NCBI GenBank assembly: GCA_001595385.3
Contig: LVEI03000001.1
Coordinates: 248,001-312,000, forward strand
Reading direction: 5' to 3'
DNA: 64,000 nucleotides
DNA from: Deltaproteobacteria bacterium GWC2_55_46
GTDB taxonomy: Bacteria; Desulfobacterota; GWC2-55-46
Both the position numbers and the translations under genes were made by a program. Below the pieces are notes generated by a model that ran no database searches, was not told the DNA's origin, and saw nothing but the letters and a program-made list of their open reading frames with translations. Below, one piece after another: positions 20,690 through 28,949 of this stretch. Position 1 is the stretch's first letter. The number at the start of each line of letters is the position of its first letter.

Positions 20690-21997
20690 ATGCAGCTTAC
20701 AGGCCTTTACTGGGGCAATAAGCTCTTGAGGAGGGTCGAGTACCCCCACGCCGAGGTCCTCGGGCCGGAAGCGAGCGTGGACGATATAAAAGACCTCATC
20801 AAGAGATGCGGCCAGGTGTTTATAAAGCCGATCTTCAAGGGCGGCGTAGGCAAGAAGGGCAAGGCCGGCCTCATAGGCAGGGCGAAGGACATCTCTACCG
20901 CCCTCAAGGAAAAGGAGCGGCTTTACTTCATCGAGCATACGTTCGGGCACACCTCTGTAAAGGCCGACGGAGTGACCTTCGAGGGAGGAGTTCCGGCAGA
21001 GCACGAAGTATACTTCTCCATATCTGATTCGACCCTCTTCCGCGCCCCCATGATGACCATCACCCATCACGGCGGCATGGACATAGAGGAGCTGCCCAAG
21101 GACAAGATAAGGGAAATACCCTTTGACCCGCTTACCGGCCTCAAGAGCTTTCATATCTCCAACGCCCTCACGGAGCTTGGAGCCCCGGGCGAGATAATAA
21201 GCCCGCTCGTGCAGAACCTGCCGAAGCTCTGGACCCTTTACAACAACTACGGCATGAGCATGCTTGAGCTCAACCCGATAAGGATGATGCCTGACAGCAA
21301 GGGAAGGCTTACGCCCGTGGCGTGCGACTTCAAATGCTCCTTCGACATCGACAACCCGGCCTGGAAGAGGCTCGACCTCCCGGCCCACCTTTTCGCCTCG
21401 GATTATTCGGAGTTCGAGCAGGAGATAAACCAGCTCAGGACCTACCAGGGGCAGAGCGACGTGTTCGTCATAAACCCGAAGGGCACCATTACCGCGCCGA
21501 CCTTCGGCGGCGGGGCCAACGCCCTCGTCACAGAACTCCTGGGCGAGAGGGCGACCATATCCTCCGACTTCGGCGGAAACCCGCCCTATGAGAAGATGTT
21601 CCAGATATCCAGGATAGTCTTCAAGCACTGGATAAGGCAGTCGAACGTCCTTTTCATAATCGGCGGCAAGGCCAACAACACCGATATCTTCGAGACCTTC
21701 AGGGCCATGGCCGACGCCTTGAGGGACAACTTCAATACCAACGGCCCGACCCCTCTTTACGTTGTCATCGGAAGGGGAGGCCCGAACCTCATACGCGGTA
21801 TGGCTTACATGAGGGACACGCTTGATAACCTCAAGCTCCCCTACAGGATATTCGGCCATGACAGCGCCATGAGCGAGGTCGTAAACTACGCCCTCAACGT
21901 GGACAAGTGGATGGAGAAGGACGGAAGGACTCAGCTCGCCAAGGCGATGGGGCTCGAGGCCGATACATCAGCCAAGGCCGTAGCGGCAGCCCGGTAA
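20690..21997 (+). CDS. aclB: ATP-citrate lyase, ATP-grasp (small) subunit
   Basis: 435-residue subunit corresponding to the N-terminal part of the eukaryotic lyase and to succinyl-CoA synthetase beta. The ATP-grasp fold occupies about 1-240 (FIKPIFKGGVGKKGKAGLIG, then MLELNPIRM, which supplies metal/nucleotide contacts). The C-terminal half (GTITAPTFGGGANALVTELL, VIGRGGPNLIRG) resembles the CoA-ligase region. Together with the next gene it cleaves citrate, with ATP and CoA, to acetyl-CoA and oxaloacetate, the step that reverses citrate synthase. GGAGG precedes the ATG. Slightly longer than the Chlorobium subunit (about 398). Confidence 0.92.
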   Translation: MQLTGLYWGNKLLRRVEYPHAEVLGPEASVDDIKDLIKRCGQVFIKPIFKGGVGKKGKAGLIGRAKDISTALKEKERLYFIEHTFGHTSVKADGVTFEGGVPAEHEVYFSISDSTLFRAPMMTITHHGGMDIEELPKDKIREIPFDPLTGLKSFHISNALTELGAPGEIISPLVQNLPKLWTLYNNYGMSMLELNPIRMMPDSKGRLTPVACDFKCSFDIDNPAWKRLDLPAHLFASDYSEFEQEINQLRTYQGQSDVFVINPKGTITAPTFGGGANALVTELLGERATISSDFGGNPPYEKMFQISRIVFKHWIRQSNVLFIIGGKANNTDIFETFRAMADALRDNFNTNGPTPLYVVIGRGGPNLIRGMAYMRDTLDNLKLPYRIFGHDSAMSEVVNYALNVDKWMEKDGRTQLAKAMGLEADTSAKAVAAAR

Positions 21998-22033
21998 GTT
22001 GTTGCCAAAAACATTAAAACCAAGGTGACGGAT

Positions 22034-24745
22034 ATGCATAAGCAAGGCGTCAAGGAATTCCCATACTATGTCGGTGTAAACTCTCTTTCCGAGCTTGCCA
22101 CGCGCGAAGACCGCGTCTGCGTGCTCAACATACTGGGCAACGAAAGCCGCACAGTGACCCCGGTGAGCCATGTCTACTCTGGCGGCAACATAGTCTTCGG
22201 GACAATGCCAGGCAGGTCAGGCCAGGTCCTCGAGACCAAGCTCGGCAACATCCCTGTCTTCAACTCGATCAAGGAAGGGCTCAAGGCGGGACACAAGTTC
22301 AATACCGCTGTCATATACCTGCCTCCGTCAGGCGTAAAGGACGGCGTTGCCGAGGCCGTAAAGCACAACCCAGGACTTACGAAGGTGATAATACTCACCG
22401 AGAAGGTCTCGGCCTATGACGCCAGGATAATAAGGGCGATGTGCCAGACCAACGGCGTTGATGTCTTCGGTGGAAACTGCCTCGGAGTCGCCGACGCATG
22501 GAACCAGGTGAGGATAGGCGGCGCGCTCGGCGGCAATAAACCCGAGGAATCACTCGTCAAGGGCTCTGTTGCCCTCTTCTCCAACTCAGGCAACTTTACC
22601 ACCACTATAGCAGTCTACCTCCTTACGAAGGGCTGGGGCACCACAACCTCGGTATCGAGCGGAAAGGACGTATACATCCACTACGGCCCAAAAGAGTTCG
22701 TACACGCCCTGCATAACGACGACAGGTCAAAGTCCGCCGTTATCTACGTTGAGCCGGGCGGGTACTATGAGCACTCACTCGACATTAAGAAGCCTGCCGT
22801 AGCATGCATCGTGGGCCGCTGGAAGGCACGGCTCACCAAGGCATGCGGCCATGCCGGAAGCCTCGCCGGCTCAGGCGACGATGCGCAGGCTAAAGAGAAC
22901 TGGTTCAAGGAGTGCTTCGGCGTTAAAGACATATATACCCCGCAGAACCCCGTATTTTCCAGGAAGGGCGCGGTGGTAACCAATATCGCCTACATACCTG
23001 AGGCGCTCACAAAGGTAATGGAGCTTAACGGCATCAAGCCTGATTTCGAACCCAAGGGCGACCTGTCGCTCAAGTGCTGGTTCGGCTCCAACGCCTCCAT
23101 TCAGGTGCCCAAAGAGCTCGACGCGCCGACTGTCAAGGCTGAGGCGCCCTATGACGAGCAGATAGAGCACATAAACAGGCAGGTCGGCGCTCAGTTCCCA
23201 AGGCAGTCGATGAAGGACGCCTCAGGGGCCTCGATGATGGACCCTGTCACGCAAGTCACCAGGGTCCACAACGTCTCGATACTCGATTCGTCCAAGCGCT
23301 CCCTCGAAGAGAACCTAGTCTTCTCGCTCTTGAAGAGGTACCCTGATGAGTACGGCACAGAGCTTGCCAACGTCGCCTTTAACGCCTTCCTTAACCATAA
23401 TGGGGACCCGGCGCTCGCTGCAGCTGATGCCGCAAGGGAGGCACAGAGCTCGCCGAACTGCGTCGTATCCACGGCGATATCGATCATCGGCAAAGGCAGG
23501 GTAAGGGCGGCCCTCGACGCGTCTGACCTCCTCCTTGAGACCTTCCAGGCCTCCGGGCTCAAGGGCCCCCATGAGAAGTTCGACTGCTCCGCCCTCTTAA
23601 AGGGTATCTCTCCGGATGCAAAGGAATCCCTTACCGCCGCCAAGGGCGATGAGACCGCCAGGGCAATACTTAAGAAGGTAGACGGCCTCGGCAAAAAGTC
23701 CGTCTTTATCGAGTTCGTAAAGGAGGCCGCTTCCGGCAGCCCCTCTACCGACGCGCTCATCGCGGCCATATGGACGACACTCGGCTGGGAACCGCTTATA
23801 AAGAGGAGCATATCGAAGATAACCATAGCAGCCCTTCCCTGGTACTCAAGGGTATTCTCATCGTTCGTCGGCTGCAGCGTGCCGGCTTCGAAGCAAAAGA
23901 AGGATAGCTTCTGCGGTGTCAAGAACGATGAGCTTATCGAAAAGTGGTCCTTTACCGACGCCGCGTTCCTGGCCCTTATCGGCAGGAAGCCGGCCGATAA
24001 GGAGAGGTTCGAGTTCTCAATGCTCCTGGGGCTCATCATCTCGAACGGCCCCGGCACCATATCGGCGCAGGGATCAAAGGGCGCGGTAAGCTCGGACGGC
24101 CCTGAGGACCCCTCAAGGGTCCAGATAAACAAGGCCTTCGTAGGTTTCCTGACGCACACCGGCTTTGCCCACGGCGGCAACGGTTACGAGGCCATCGCGT
24201 TCCTCATCGACAGATTCAGCGGCAAGGGCCTGAAGGACCCGTCGAGCAAAAAACACGGGCTAGACCTCAAGGCGATAGCCGACGAGTACTCAAGGGGCTA
24301 CGCCAAGTACAAGGCCAACCAGAAGGCGCTCGGCAATATCGAGTACGTGAAGATACCTTGCGTCAACCACCCTGTTTTCAAGGGCAAGGAGGTCAACTAC
24401 GACCCGAGGGAGAGGTTCGTGGCATCGCTCTTCGAAGACAAGGGCGTCTACAACGTATTCCTGGACTTCTATCACAACCTCGTGAGGTCGCTCTTCGACT
24501 TTAAGATCAGCAAGGACGTATACTGCGTAAATATCGACGCGGTCATCGCGGTTATCCTCCTGAAGATCGTCTGGGATGCCTTCAACTCCGGCAAGATGTC
24601 TAACGAGGAGGTCGAGTCGGCTGCCTTCACGACATTCCTCTTCGGCAGGATGATAGGCTGCGCCGCCGAGATAGACGACCATATCAACAGGGGGCGGAAC
24701 ATGGACACAAGGACAGCCGCCTCAAAGTGCTCATTCGTCGGATAA
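22034..24745 (+). CDS. aclA: ATP-citrate lyase, large subunit with citryl-CoA lyase domain (long form)
   Basis: 903 residues from ATG 22034, which has AAGGTG six bases upstream; a GTG at 22025 is less likely. N-terminal CoA-binding/ligase part (about 1-400, like SucD): the phosphorylated histidine is H273 in CGHAGS, and GNCLGVADAWNQVRIGG and FSNSGNFTTTIA are visible. The C-terminal part is citrate-synthase-like, with AAFLALIGRKP near 640, H713 in FAHGGNGYEA and H779 in VNHPVFKGK followed by YDPRERF. Between these lies about 150 residues (about 415-570) not expected in the 610-residue Chlorobium AclA. The length resembles the divergent type II lyases described in Magnetococcus, Leptospirillum and Nitrospira; this is from memory and not aligned. 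Confidence 0.9.
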   Translation: MHKQGVKEFPYYVGVNSLSELATREDRVCVLNILGNESRTVTPVSHVYSGGNIVFGTMPGRSGQVLETKLGNIPVFNSIKEGLKAGHKFNTAVIYLPPSGVKDGVAEAVKHNPGLTKVIILTEKVSAYDARIIRAMCQTNGVDVFGGNCLGVADAWNQVRIGGALGGNKPEESLVKGSVALFSNSGNFTTTIAVYLLTKGWGTTTSVSSGKDVYIHYGPKEFVHALHNDDRSKSAVIYVEPGGYYEHSLDIKKPAVACIVGRWKARLTKACGHAGSLAGSGDDAQAKENWFKECFGVKDIYTPQNPVFSRKGAVVTNIAYIPEALTKVMELNGIKPDFEPKGDLSLKCWFGSNASIQVPKELDAPTVKAEAPYDEQIEHINRQVGAQFPRQSMKDASGASMMDPVTQVTRVHNVSILDSSKRSLEENLVFSLLKRYPDEYGTELANVAFNAFLNHNGDPALAAADAAREAQSSPNCVVSTAISIIGKGRVRAALDASDLLLETFQASGLKGPHEKFDCSALLKGISPDAKESLTAAKGDETARAILKKVDGLGKKSVFIEFVKEAASGSPSTDALIAAIWTTLGWEPLIKRSISKITIAALPWYSRVFSSFVGCSVPASKQKKDSFCGVKNDELIEKWSFTDAAFLALIGRKPADKERFEFSMLLGLIISNGPGTISAQGSKGAVSSDGPEDPSRVQINKAFVGFLTHTGFAHGGNGYEAIAFLIDRFSGKGLKDPSSKKHGLDLKAIADEYSRGYAKYKANQKALGNIEYVKIPCVNHPVFKGKEVNYDPRERFVASLFEDKGVYNVFLDFYHNLVRSLFDFKISKDVYCVNIDAVIAVILLKIVWDAFNSGKMSNEEVESAAFTTFLFGRMIGCAAEIDDHINRGRNMDTRTAASKCSFVG

Positions 24746-24760
24746 GCTGAACCCATCAGG

Positions 24761-24793
24761 ATGCCCGGCCTTTTAAGGCCGGGCATCTTTCAT
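24761..24793 (+). terminator. Terminator after the idh-acl operon
   Basis: ATGCCCGGCC (24761-24770) and GGCCGGGCAT (24777-24786) form a perfect 10-bp stem, extendable through the TTTTAA loop, followed by CTTTCATTT. The position 15 bp after the aclA stop fits the end of the transcription unit. Confidence 0.75.
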
Positions 24794-24842
24794 TTCAGGC
24801 CGGATTTCCCTTTTAATTCAAAGGTATTCTGATATATAATCT

Positions 24843-24871
24843 TTGACAGCCCTGTAGCTTTGGTATATCTT
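24843..24871 (+). promoter_or_regulatory. Probable promoter of the pilus operon
   Basis: TTGACA at 24843-24848, a 17-bp spacer, then TATCTT (24866-24871). A TATAAT-like box at 24835-24840 just upstream could belong to an overlapping promoter. The pilB/mshE start codon is about 57 bp further on. It lies after the strong terminator of the preceding operon, so a new start is expected here. Confidence 0.45.
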
Positions 24872-24927
24872 TCTGAAAAAATACCCTCATCCGGCTCCCA
24901 CCGTCACGGGGCCAGACAGGCGTCGTT

Positions 24928-26631
24928 ATGACCATAATAAAAAAGCTCCAGCCCCTTGGTGAGATACTCAAGGGCAAGGGTATCATAAGCCAGGCCCAGC
25001 TGGACGAGGCCCTCGCGGTAGGAAAGAGGACAAATACGAGGGTCGGCAAGGTCATCGTAAACCTCGGATACGCCACCGAGGAAGATATCGCCAACGCCCT
25101 CGCCGTCCAGTACGGCATCCCGTCCATAATGATCTCCAGCGTAATACTCGACCCGCGCCTGCTAAAGCTCGTCCCGGAGCAGACGGCGAAGAGGTACATG
25201 GTCATACCCGTCTCGGTTGACGGCGACACGCTCAAGGTCGCCATGCTCGACCCGCTCAATGTCTTCGCCATAGACGAGCTCAAAAAGTTGACAGGCCTCC
25301 AGATAGACCCGCTGGTCACCACCGAGACAGAGGTTATGAAGGCCTTGAGCCAGTACGGCGGGATGGGTTCATCCCTCGATGAGATAGTAAGCAAGGTGCA
25401 GGCCTCAGGGCTCGACCTGTTGAAGGGCGAGGACGTCCTGCCTGACAAGCTCGAAAAGATAGCAGGCGAGAGCTCGATAGTGCAGCTTGCCAATACTGTC
25501 ATATCCAACGCCGTTGTCGACGGCGCCTCCGACATACACATAGAGCCTGACGAGGATACCTTGAGGGTCCGCTACAGGGTAGACGGTGTGCTCCGTGAGA
25601 TGGTAAACCTGCCGCTTAAGCTCCATCCGGCGGTCATCTCCAGGATAAAGATACTCGGAGAGCTCGATATCGCCGAGAAGAGGCTCCCGCAGGACGGGCG
25701 CTTCGTCGTGAAGGTCGGGAGCCGCGACATAGACATAAGGCTTTCGACGCTGCCGACCATATTCGGCGAAAAGGCGGTCATGAGGCTCCTTGACAAGGGC
25801 AAGATGGTCCTTGAGCTTGAAAGCCTCACCCCTTTGCCGGATACCCTCGATGTCCTGAAAAAAGTCATGAAGCGCCCATACGGCATGGTCCTTATCACAG
25901 GCCCTACGGGAAGCGGAAAGACCACCACGGCCTATACCCTTTTAAGCCTCGTCAACACGATGGACAAGAACCTCGTTACGGTCGAGGACCCGGTGGAGTA
26001 TCACCTGAAGCGCGTTAACCAGGTGCAGGTCAACCCCAAGGTCGGCATTACCTTTGCCGGAGCGCTGAGGCACATCCTGAGGCAGGACCCGGACATAGTG
26101 ATGATAGGAGAGATAAGGGACAAGGAGACGGCTGAGATAGCCATACACGCCGCCCTTACCGGGCACCTTGTCATATCGACCATACACACAAACGACGCCG
26201 TTGGCACCATCTCAAGGCTCCTTGACATGGGCGTAGAGCCTTATCTTGTCTCTTCAGCCGTATCATGCATAGTCGGGCAGAGGCTCGTAAGGAAGCTCTG
26301 CAAGTCGTGCAGCGCCCCGTATGAGGCCGACCCGAGGCTCATAGAAGAGCTTGGGGTCAGGTTCCAGGGTAAGACCCCGGTCTTCTACAGGGGCGCAGGG
26401 TGTCAGTCCTGCAAGGGCACCGGCTTGAGGGGCAGGGTAGGGATATACGAGGCGCTATTGCTTGACGAGGAGATCAGGGGTCTTATACTTTCGAGGGCCC
26501 CTGACGCGGCTATCATCGAGACCGCCAAGAAAAAGGGTTTCAGGCCCCTGAGGTACCAGGGCATACGCACCGCTTTGGCCGGCCATACGACCATCGAAGA
26601 GGTGCTGCAGGCCACACAGTCGGTCGAGTGA
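24928..26631 (+). CDS. Type IV pilus assembly ATPase (MshE/PilB/GspE family)
   Basis: Cytoplasmic hexameric ATPase that drives pilin polymerisation. 567 residues. N-terminal MshEN-type domain (about 1-145, starting KKLQPLGEILKGKGIISQAQLDEAL), which in related proteins binds cyclic di-GMP. C-terminal ATPase with Walker A GPTGSGK (325-331), Asp box and Walker B (DPDIVMIGEIRD), plus a tetracysteine zinc motif (CKSC, later CQSC). It opens a 21-kb locus whose gene content parallels the Vibrio MSHA operon, hence MshE-like. Followed by the inner-membrane platform gene. Confidence 0.93.
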   Translation: MTIIKKLQPLGEILKGKGIISQAQLDEALAVGKRTNTRVGKVIVNLGYATEEDIANALAVQYGIPSIMISSVILDPRLLKLVPEQTAKRYMVIPVSVDGDTLKVAMLDPLNVFAIDELKKLTGLQIDPLVTTETEVMKALSQYGGMGSSLDEIVSKVQASGLDLLKGEDVLPDKLEKIAGESSIVQLANTVISNAVVDGASDIHIEPDEDTLRVRYRVDGVLREMVNLPLKLHPAVISRIKILGELDIAEKRLPQDGRFVVKVGSRDIDIRLSTLPTIFGEKAVMRLLDKGKMVLELESLTPLPDTLDVLKKVMKRPYGMVLITGPTGSGKTTTAYTLLSLVNTMDKNLVTVEDPVEYHLKRVNQVQVNPKVGITFAGALRHILRQDPDIVMIGEIRDKETAEIAIHAALTGHLVISTIHTNDAVGTISRLLDMGVEPYLVSSAVSCIVGQRLVRKLCKSCSAPYEADPRLIEELGVRFQGKTPVFYRGAGCQSCKGTGLRGRVGIYEALLLDEEIRGLILSRAPDAAIIETAKKKGFRPLRYQGIRTALAGHTTIEEVLQATQSVE

Positions 26632-26697
26632 TGGCGACTTTTTTGGCAGTTTTAATGACGAGGACACTTCGCCTGCAAGGACGGGGTTTACTGTAGC

Positions 26698-27912
26698 ATG
26701 CCGAACTTCCTTTACAGGGCCAGGGACAAACATGGCGAGCTGGTCACGGGCCGTCTGGAGGCCGCCAGTGTCGAGGAATCAGAGGCCGCGCTCGACAAGA
26801 TGGGCCTCATCCCGATAAGGGTCAGGAAGGACTCTTCCTCTTTCAGGCTCCCGGACTTCAAGAACCTGTTCGATAAGACCCCCCAGCAGGATGTCATAAT
26901 GTTCAGCCGCCAGCTCGCCACCCTTTTTGGCGCCGGCGTGCCGCTTACCAGGGCCCTTTTCTCGCTCGAAAGGCAGGCCTCTACCGACAATTTCAGGAAG
27001 ATAGTAAAGTCCATAAGGGAAGACGTTGAGGCCGGGGTAAGCTTAGCCGTCTCCTTCAGGAGGTTCCCGCAGGCATTTACTGAATTGTACTGCAGCATGA
27101 TAGAGGCAGGAGAAGCGGGCGGCATACTTGAGGCCGTGCTCCAGAGGCTGGCGCTGTTATTGGAGAAGAACTCCGAGAACAGGGCCAAGGTCAAATCCGC
27201 CACCCTTTATCCGAAGATAGTCATCGTGGGCGTGGTAATAGCCGTGATCATACTCATGAGCTTCGTCGTGCCAAGGTTCGCGAAGCTCTACTCCTCTTTC
27301 AAGATTGAGCTTCCTCTGCCCACCCGCATGCTCATATCCATTTCAGGCTTTTTCGCGAACTACTGGTACCTTGTTATCATCGCCGCTGTCGGGTTCTTTC
27401 TGGCGATCAGGATGTATTTCAGGACAGAAGGCGGCAAGGATTTCAGGGACAGGATGGTATTGAAGGTACCAGTCTTTGGCCCCATAGTCCTTAAATCGGT
27501 CCTGTCGAGGTTCTCGATGGTGCTCGGCTCCCTTTACCAGAGCGGCCTGCCGATACTACAGTCCCTCGACATAGTCTCAAGGGCTGTCGACAACAGGACC
27601 ATAGCGCGTGAGGTCAAAAGAATAGAGGACGAGGTGAGGGCCGGTAAAAGCCTTTCGGCGGAGTTGGCCAAGTCAGAGCAGTTCCCGCCGATGATTGTCC
27701 AGATGGTGACCGTCGGAGAGGAGACGGGCAACCTTGATGAGATGCTTGGAAAGATCTCCGAGTATTACGACAGGGAGATAGAGACCTCTATACGGAACCT
27801 TACCACCACGCTTGAGCCGATACTCCTGGCCTTCGTCTTTGTGATAGTGCTATTTCTCGCCCTTGCGATATTCCTCCCCATGTGGGACATAATAAAAGTG
27901 GTGAAGAGGTAA
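26698..27912 (+). CDS. Type IV pilus inner-membrane platform protein (MshG/PilC/GspF family)
   Basis: Polytopic platform protein that connects the ATPase to pilin insertion. 404 residues with the duplicated T2SSF domain (about 68-190 and 270-395), each starting with a helix like MFSRQLATLFGAGVPL or SRFSMVLGSLYQSGLPI, and three transmembrane segments (about 168-195, 215-237, 373-395). The N-terminus PNFLYRARDKHGELVTG is typical. The start ATG 26698 lacks a strong ribosome binding site; it probably relies on the preceding gene. Confidence 0.94.
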   Translation: MPNFLYRARDKHGELVTGRLEAASVEESEAALDKMGLIPIRVRKDSSSFRLPDFKNLFDKTPQQDVIMFSRQLATLFGAGVPLTRALFSLERQASTDNFRKIVKSIREDVEAGVSLAVSFRRFPQAFTELYCSMIEAGEAGGILEAVLQRLALLLEKNSENRAKVKSATLYPKIVIVGVVIAVIILMSFVVPRFAKLYSSFKIELPLPTRMLISISGFFANYWYLVIIAAVGFFLAIRMYFRTEGGKDFRDRMVLKVPVFGPIVLKSVLSRFSMVLGSLYQSGLPILQSLDIVSRAVDNRTIAREVKRIEDEVRAGKSLSAELAKSEQFPPMIVQMVTVGEETGNLDEMLGKISEYYDREIETSIRNLTTTLEPILLAFVFVIVLFLALAIFLPMWDIIKVVKR

Positions 27913-27914
27913 CC

Positions 27915-28334
27915 TTGAGGCGGGGCGAAATTATTGGCCCCGTGGCGGGCCGGACTTTATTGGAGACCCTTATTGTACTGGCCCTGGTCTCAGTCCTGCT
28001 TGTCGTAGCTATAGAACGGTACGTCCTGTCGGTCAAGCCGGTAAAGGAAGCCGCCCTTGTAATAGAGCTGTCGAACATGAGGAACGCCGTCACCCATTAT
28101 GTGCTGCTTGAAAGGAAGCTCCCTGCCTCTTTAAAGGAACTTACCGAGACAAGCATCGAAGTACCCAGGAAAGAGCTATCAGGAGAGTATAAGATAATGG
28201 TCGTCGGGAAGTATGTGGAATCAGCTACCGTAGACCAGGACGGATGGCCCCTCGACCCTTTCGGGTACAGGTATTGGTACGACCCGGCTACCGGTAGGGT
28301 ACGGGCGGGCGCGCCAGGGTATGAAAAATGGTAA
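27915..28334 (+). CDS. Pilin-like protein in the MshF/MshB position
   Basis: About 140 residues. The frame is open from an ATG at 27882 inside the platform gene, but the TTG at 27915 has GAAGAGG upstream and avoids the overlap. It has a prepilin-like N-terminus: VAG followed by RTLLETLIVLALVSV, with the conserved glutamate at +5 but arginine rather than phenylalanine at +1. The mature part ends in a GspG-like segment, DQDGWPLDPFGYRYWYDPATG, resembling the calcium-site/C-terminal region of pseudopilins. It could be a minor pilin or an assembly factor; whether it is processed by the prepilin peptidase is uncertain. Confidence 0.72.
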   Translation: MRRGEIIGPVAGRTLLETLIVLALVSVLLVVAIERYVLSVKPVKEAALVIELSNMRNAVTHYVLLERKLPASLKELTETSIEVPRKELSGEYKIMVVGKYVESATVDQDGWPLDPFGYRYWYDPATGRVRAGAPGYEKW

Positions 28335-28372
28335 AAACGCTTTATTTCCAGCGATATATATTGCTAAAGTTC

Positions 28373-28402
28373 TTGACAAGAACTGCCGTTATAAGTTATA
28401 GC
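28373..28402 (+). promoter_or_regulatory. Promoter of the major pilin gene
   Basis: TTGACA (28373-28378) and TATAGC (28397-28402) with an 18-bp spacer; TTATAG with 17 bp is the alternative. A start about 20 bp before a perfect AAGGAGG ribosome binding site (28418-28424) would give a short leader. A separate promoter for the structural subunit fits its need for high expression. Confidence 0.5.
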
Positions 28403-28428
28403 TAAGCTCAATATTACAAGGAGGCTGT

Positions 28429-28842
28429 ATGCATAAAGGCGAAAAGGGCTTTACTCTTATCGAGCTCGTGATGGTCATCGTTATCCTCGGGATACTCGCG
28501 GCTGTGGCGGTGCCCAGGTTCATCGACCTCCAGTCAGAGGCGAGGGAGAGTACCGCGAAGGGCATAGGCGGGGCGATAGCAGGGGCAGCGAACATCCTGC
28601 ACGCGCAGTACATCTTGAGGGGTACCAACTACATGCTCGGAACATCAGAGGCCGATACCAGCACGACATCTGTCCTCTATAACGCCAACATATCAGGCGC
28701 GACGGTTACTGCGGACCCTGGCGGCCTTACCGTAGGCGGAGGCGCGGCTACCGTAACGATAGACATAGGCGGCAATACCTATACGATGAATTTCACAGTC
28801 GGCTCGGCAACCGAGGGGCCGAAGGTCAAGTACAACTGGTAA
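28429..28842 (+). CDS. Major type IV pilin (MshA-like prepilin)
   Basis: 137-residue prepilin. Short leader MHKGEKG, then the N-methylated cleavage site FTLIELVMVIVILGILAAVAVP, with glutamate at +5. It is followed by a variable, glycine/threonine-rich C-terminal domain without cysteines, so there is no disulfide-bonded D-loop. The strongest ribosome binding site of the locus, its own promoter and a downstream hairpin indicate it is the abundant fibre subunit. The first 60 residues look like MshA/PilA. The C-terminal part is not recognisable by eye. Confidence 0.88.
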   Translation: MHKGEKGFTLIELVMVIVILGILAAVAVPRFIDLQSEARESTAKGIGGAIAGAANILHAQYILRGTNYMLGTSEADTSTTSVLYNANISGATVTADPGGLTVGGGAATVTIDIGGNTYTMNFTVGSATEGPKVKYNW

Positions 28843-28861
28843 TATAGCTTCAAGACTCAAG

Positions 28862-28932
28862 AAGCCCGTTATCGCCCAGCTCTCCCAGCCTCCTGCGAGC
28901 GTAAGTTTGGCGTAACGGGCTTGTCACTTTTT
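28862..28932 (+). terminator. Long-loop hairpin after the pilin gene
   Basis: AAGCCCGTTA (28862-28871) is the exact reverse complement of TAACGGGCTT (28913-28922); inner CGCC/GGCG bases extend the stem past a bulge. A T-rich CACTTTTTC follows. The loop is long (about 32 bases), so it may be a terminator or an mRNA-stabilising 3' structure that keeps pilin mRNA above that of the genes behind it. Confidence 0.5.
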
Positions 28933-28949
28933 CAGGCGCCGGGGTAAGA

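Noticed and set aside
23191-24180. 329-codon open frame on the - strand inside aclA
   Set aside because: Antisense to the lyase, including its catalytic segments; no domain seen.
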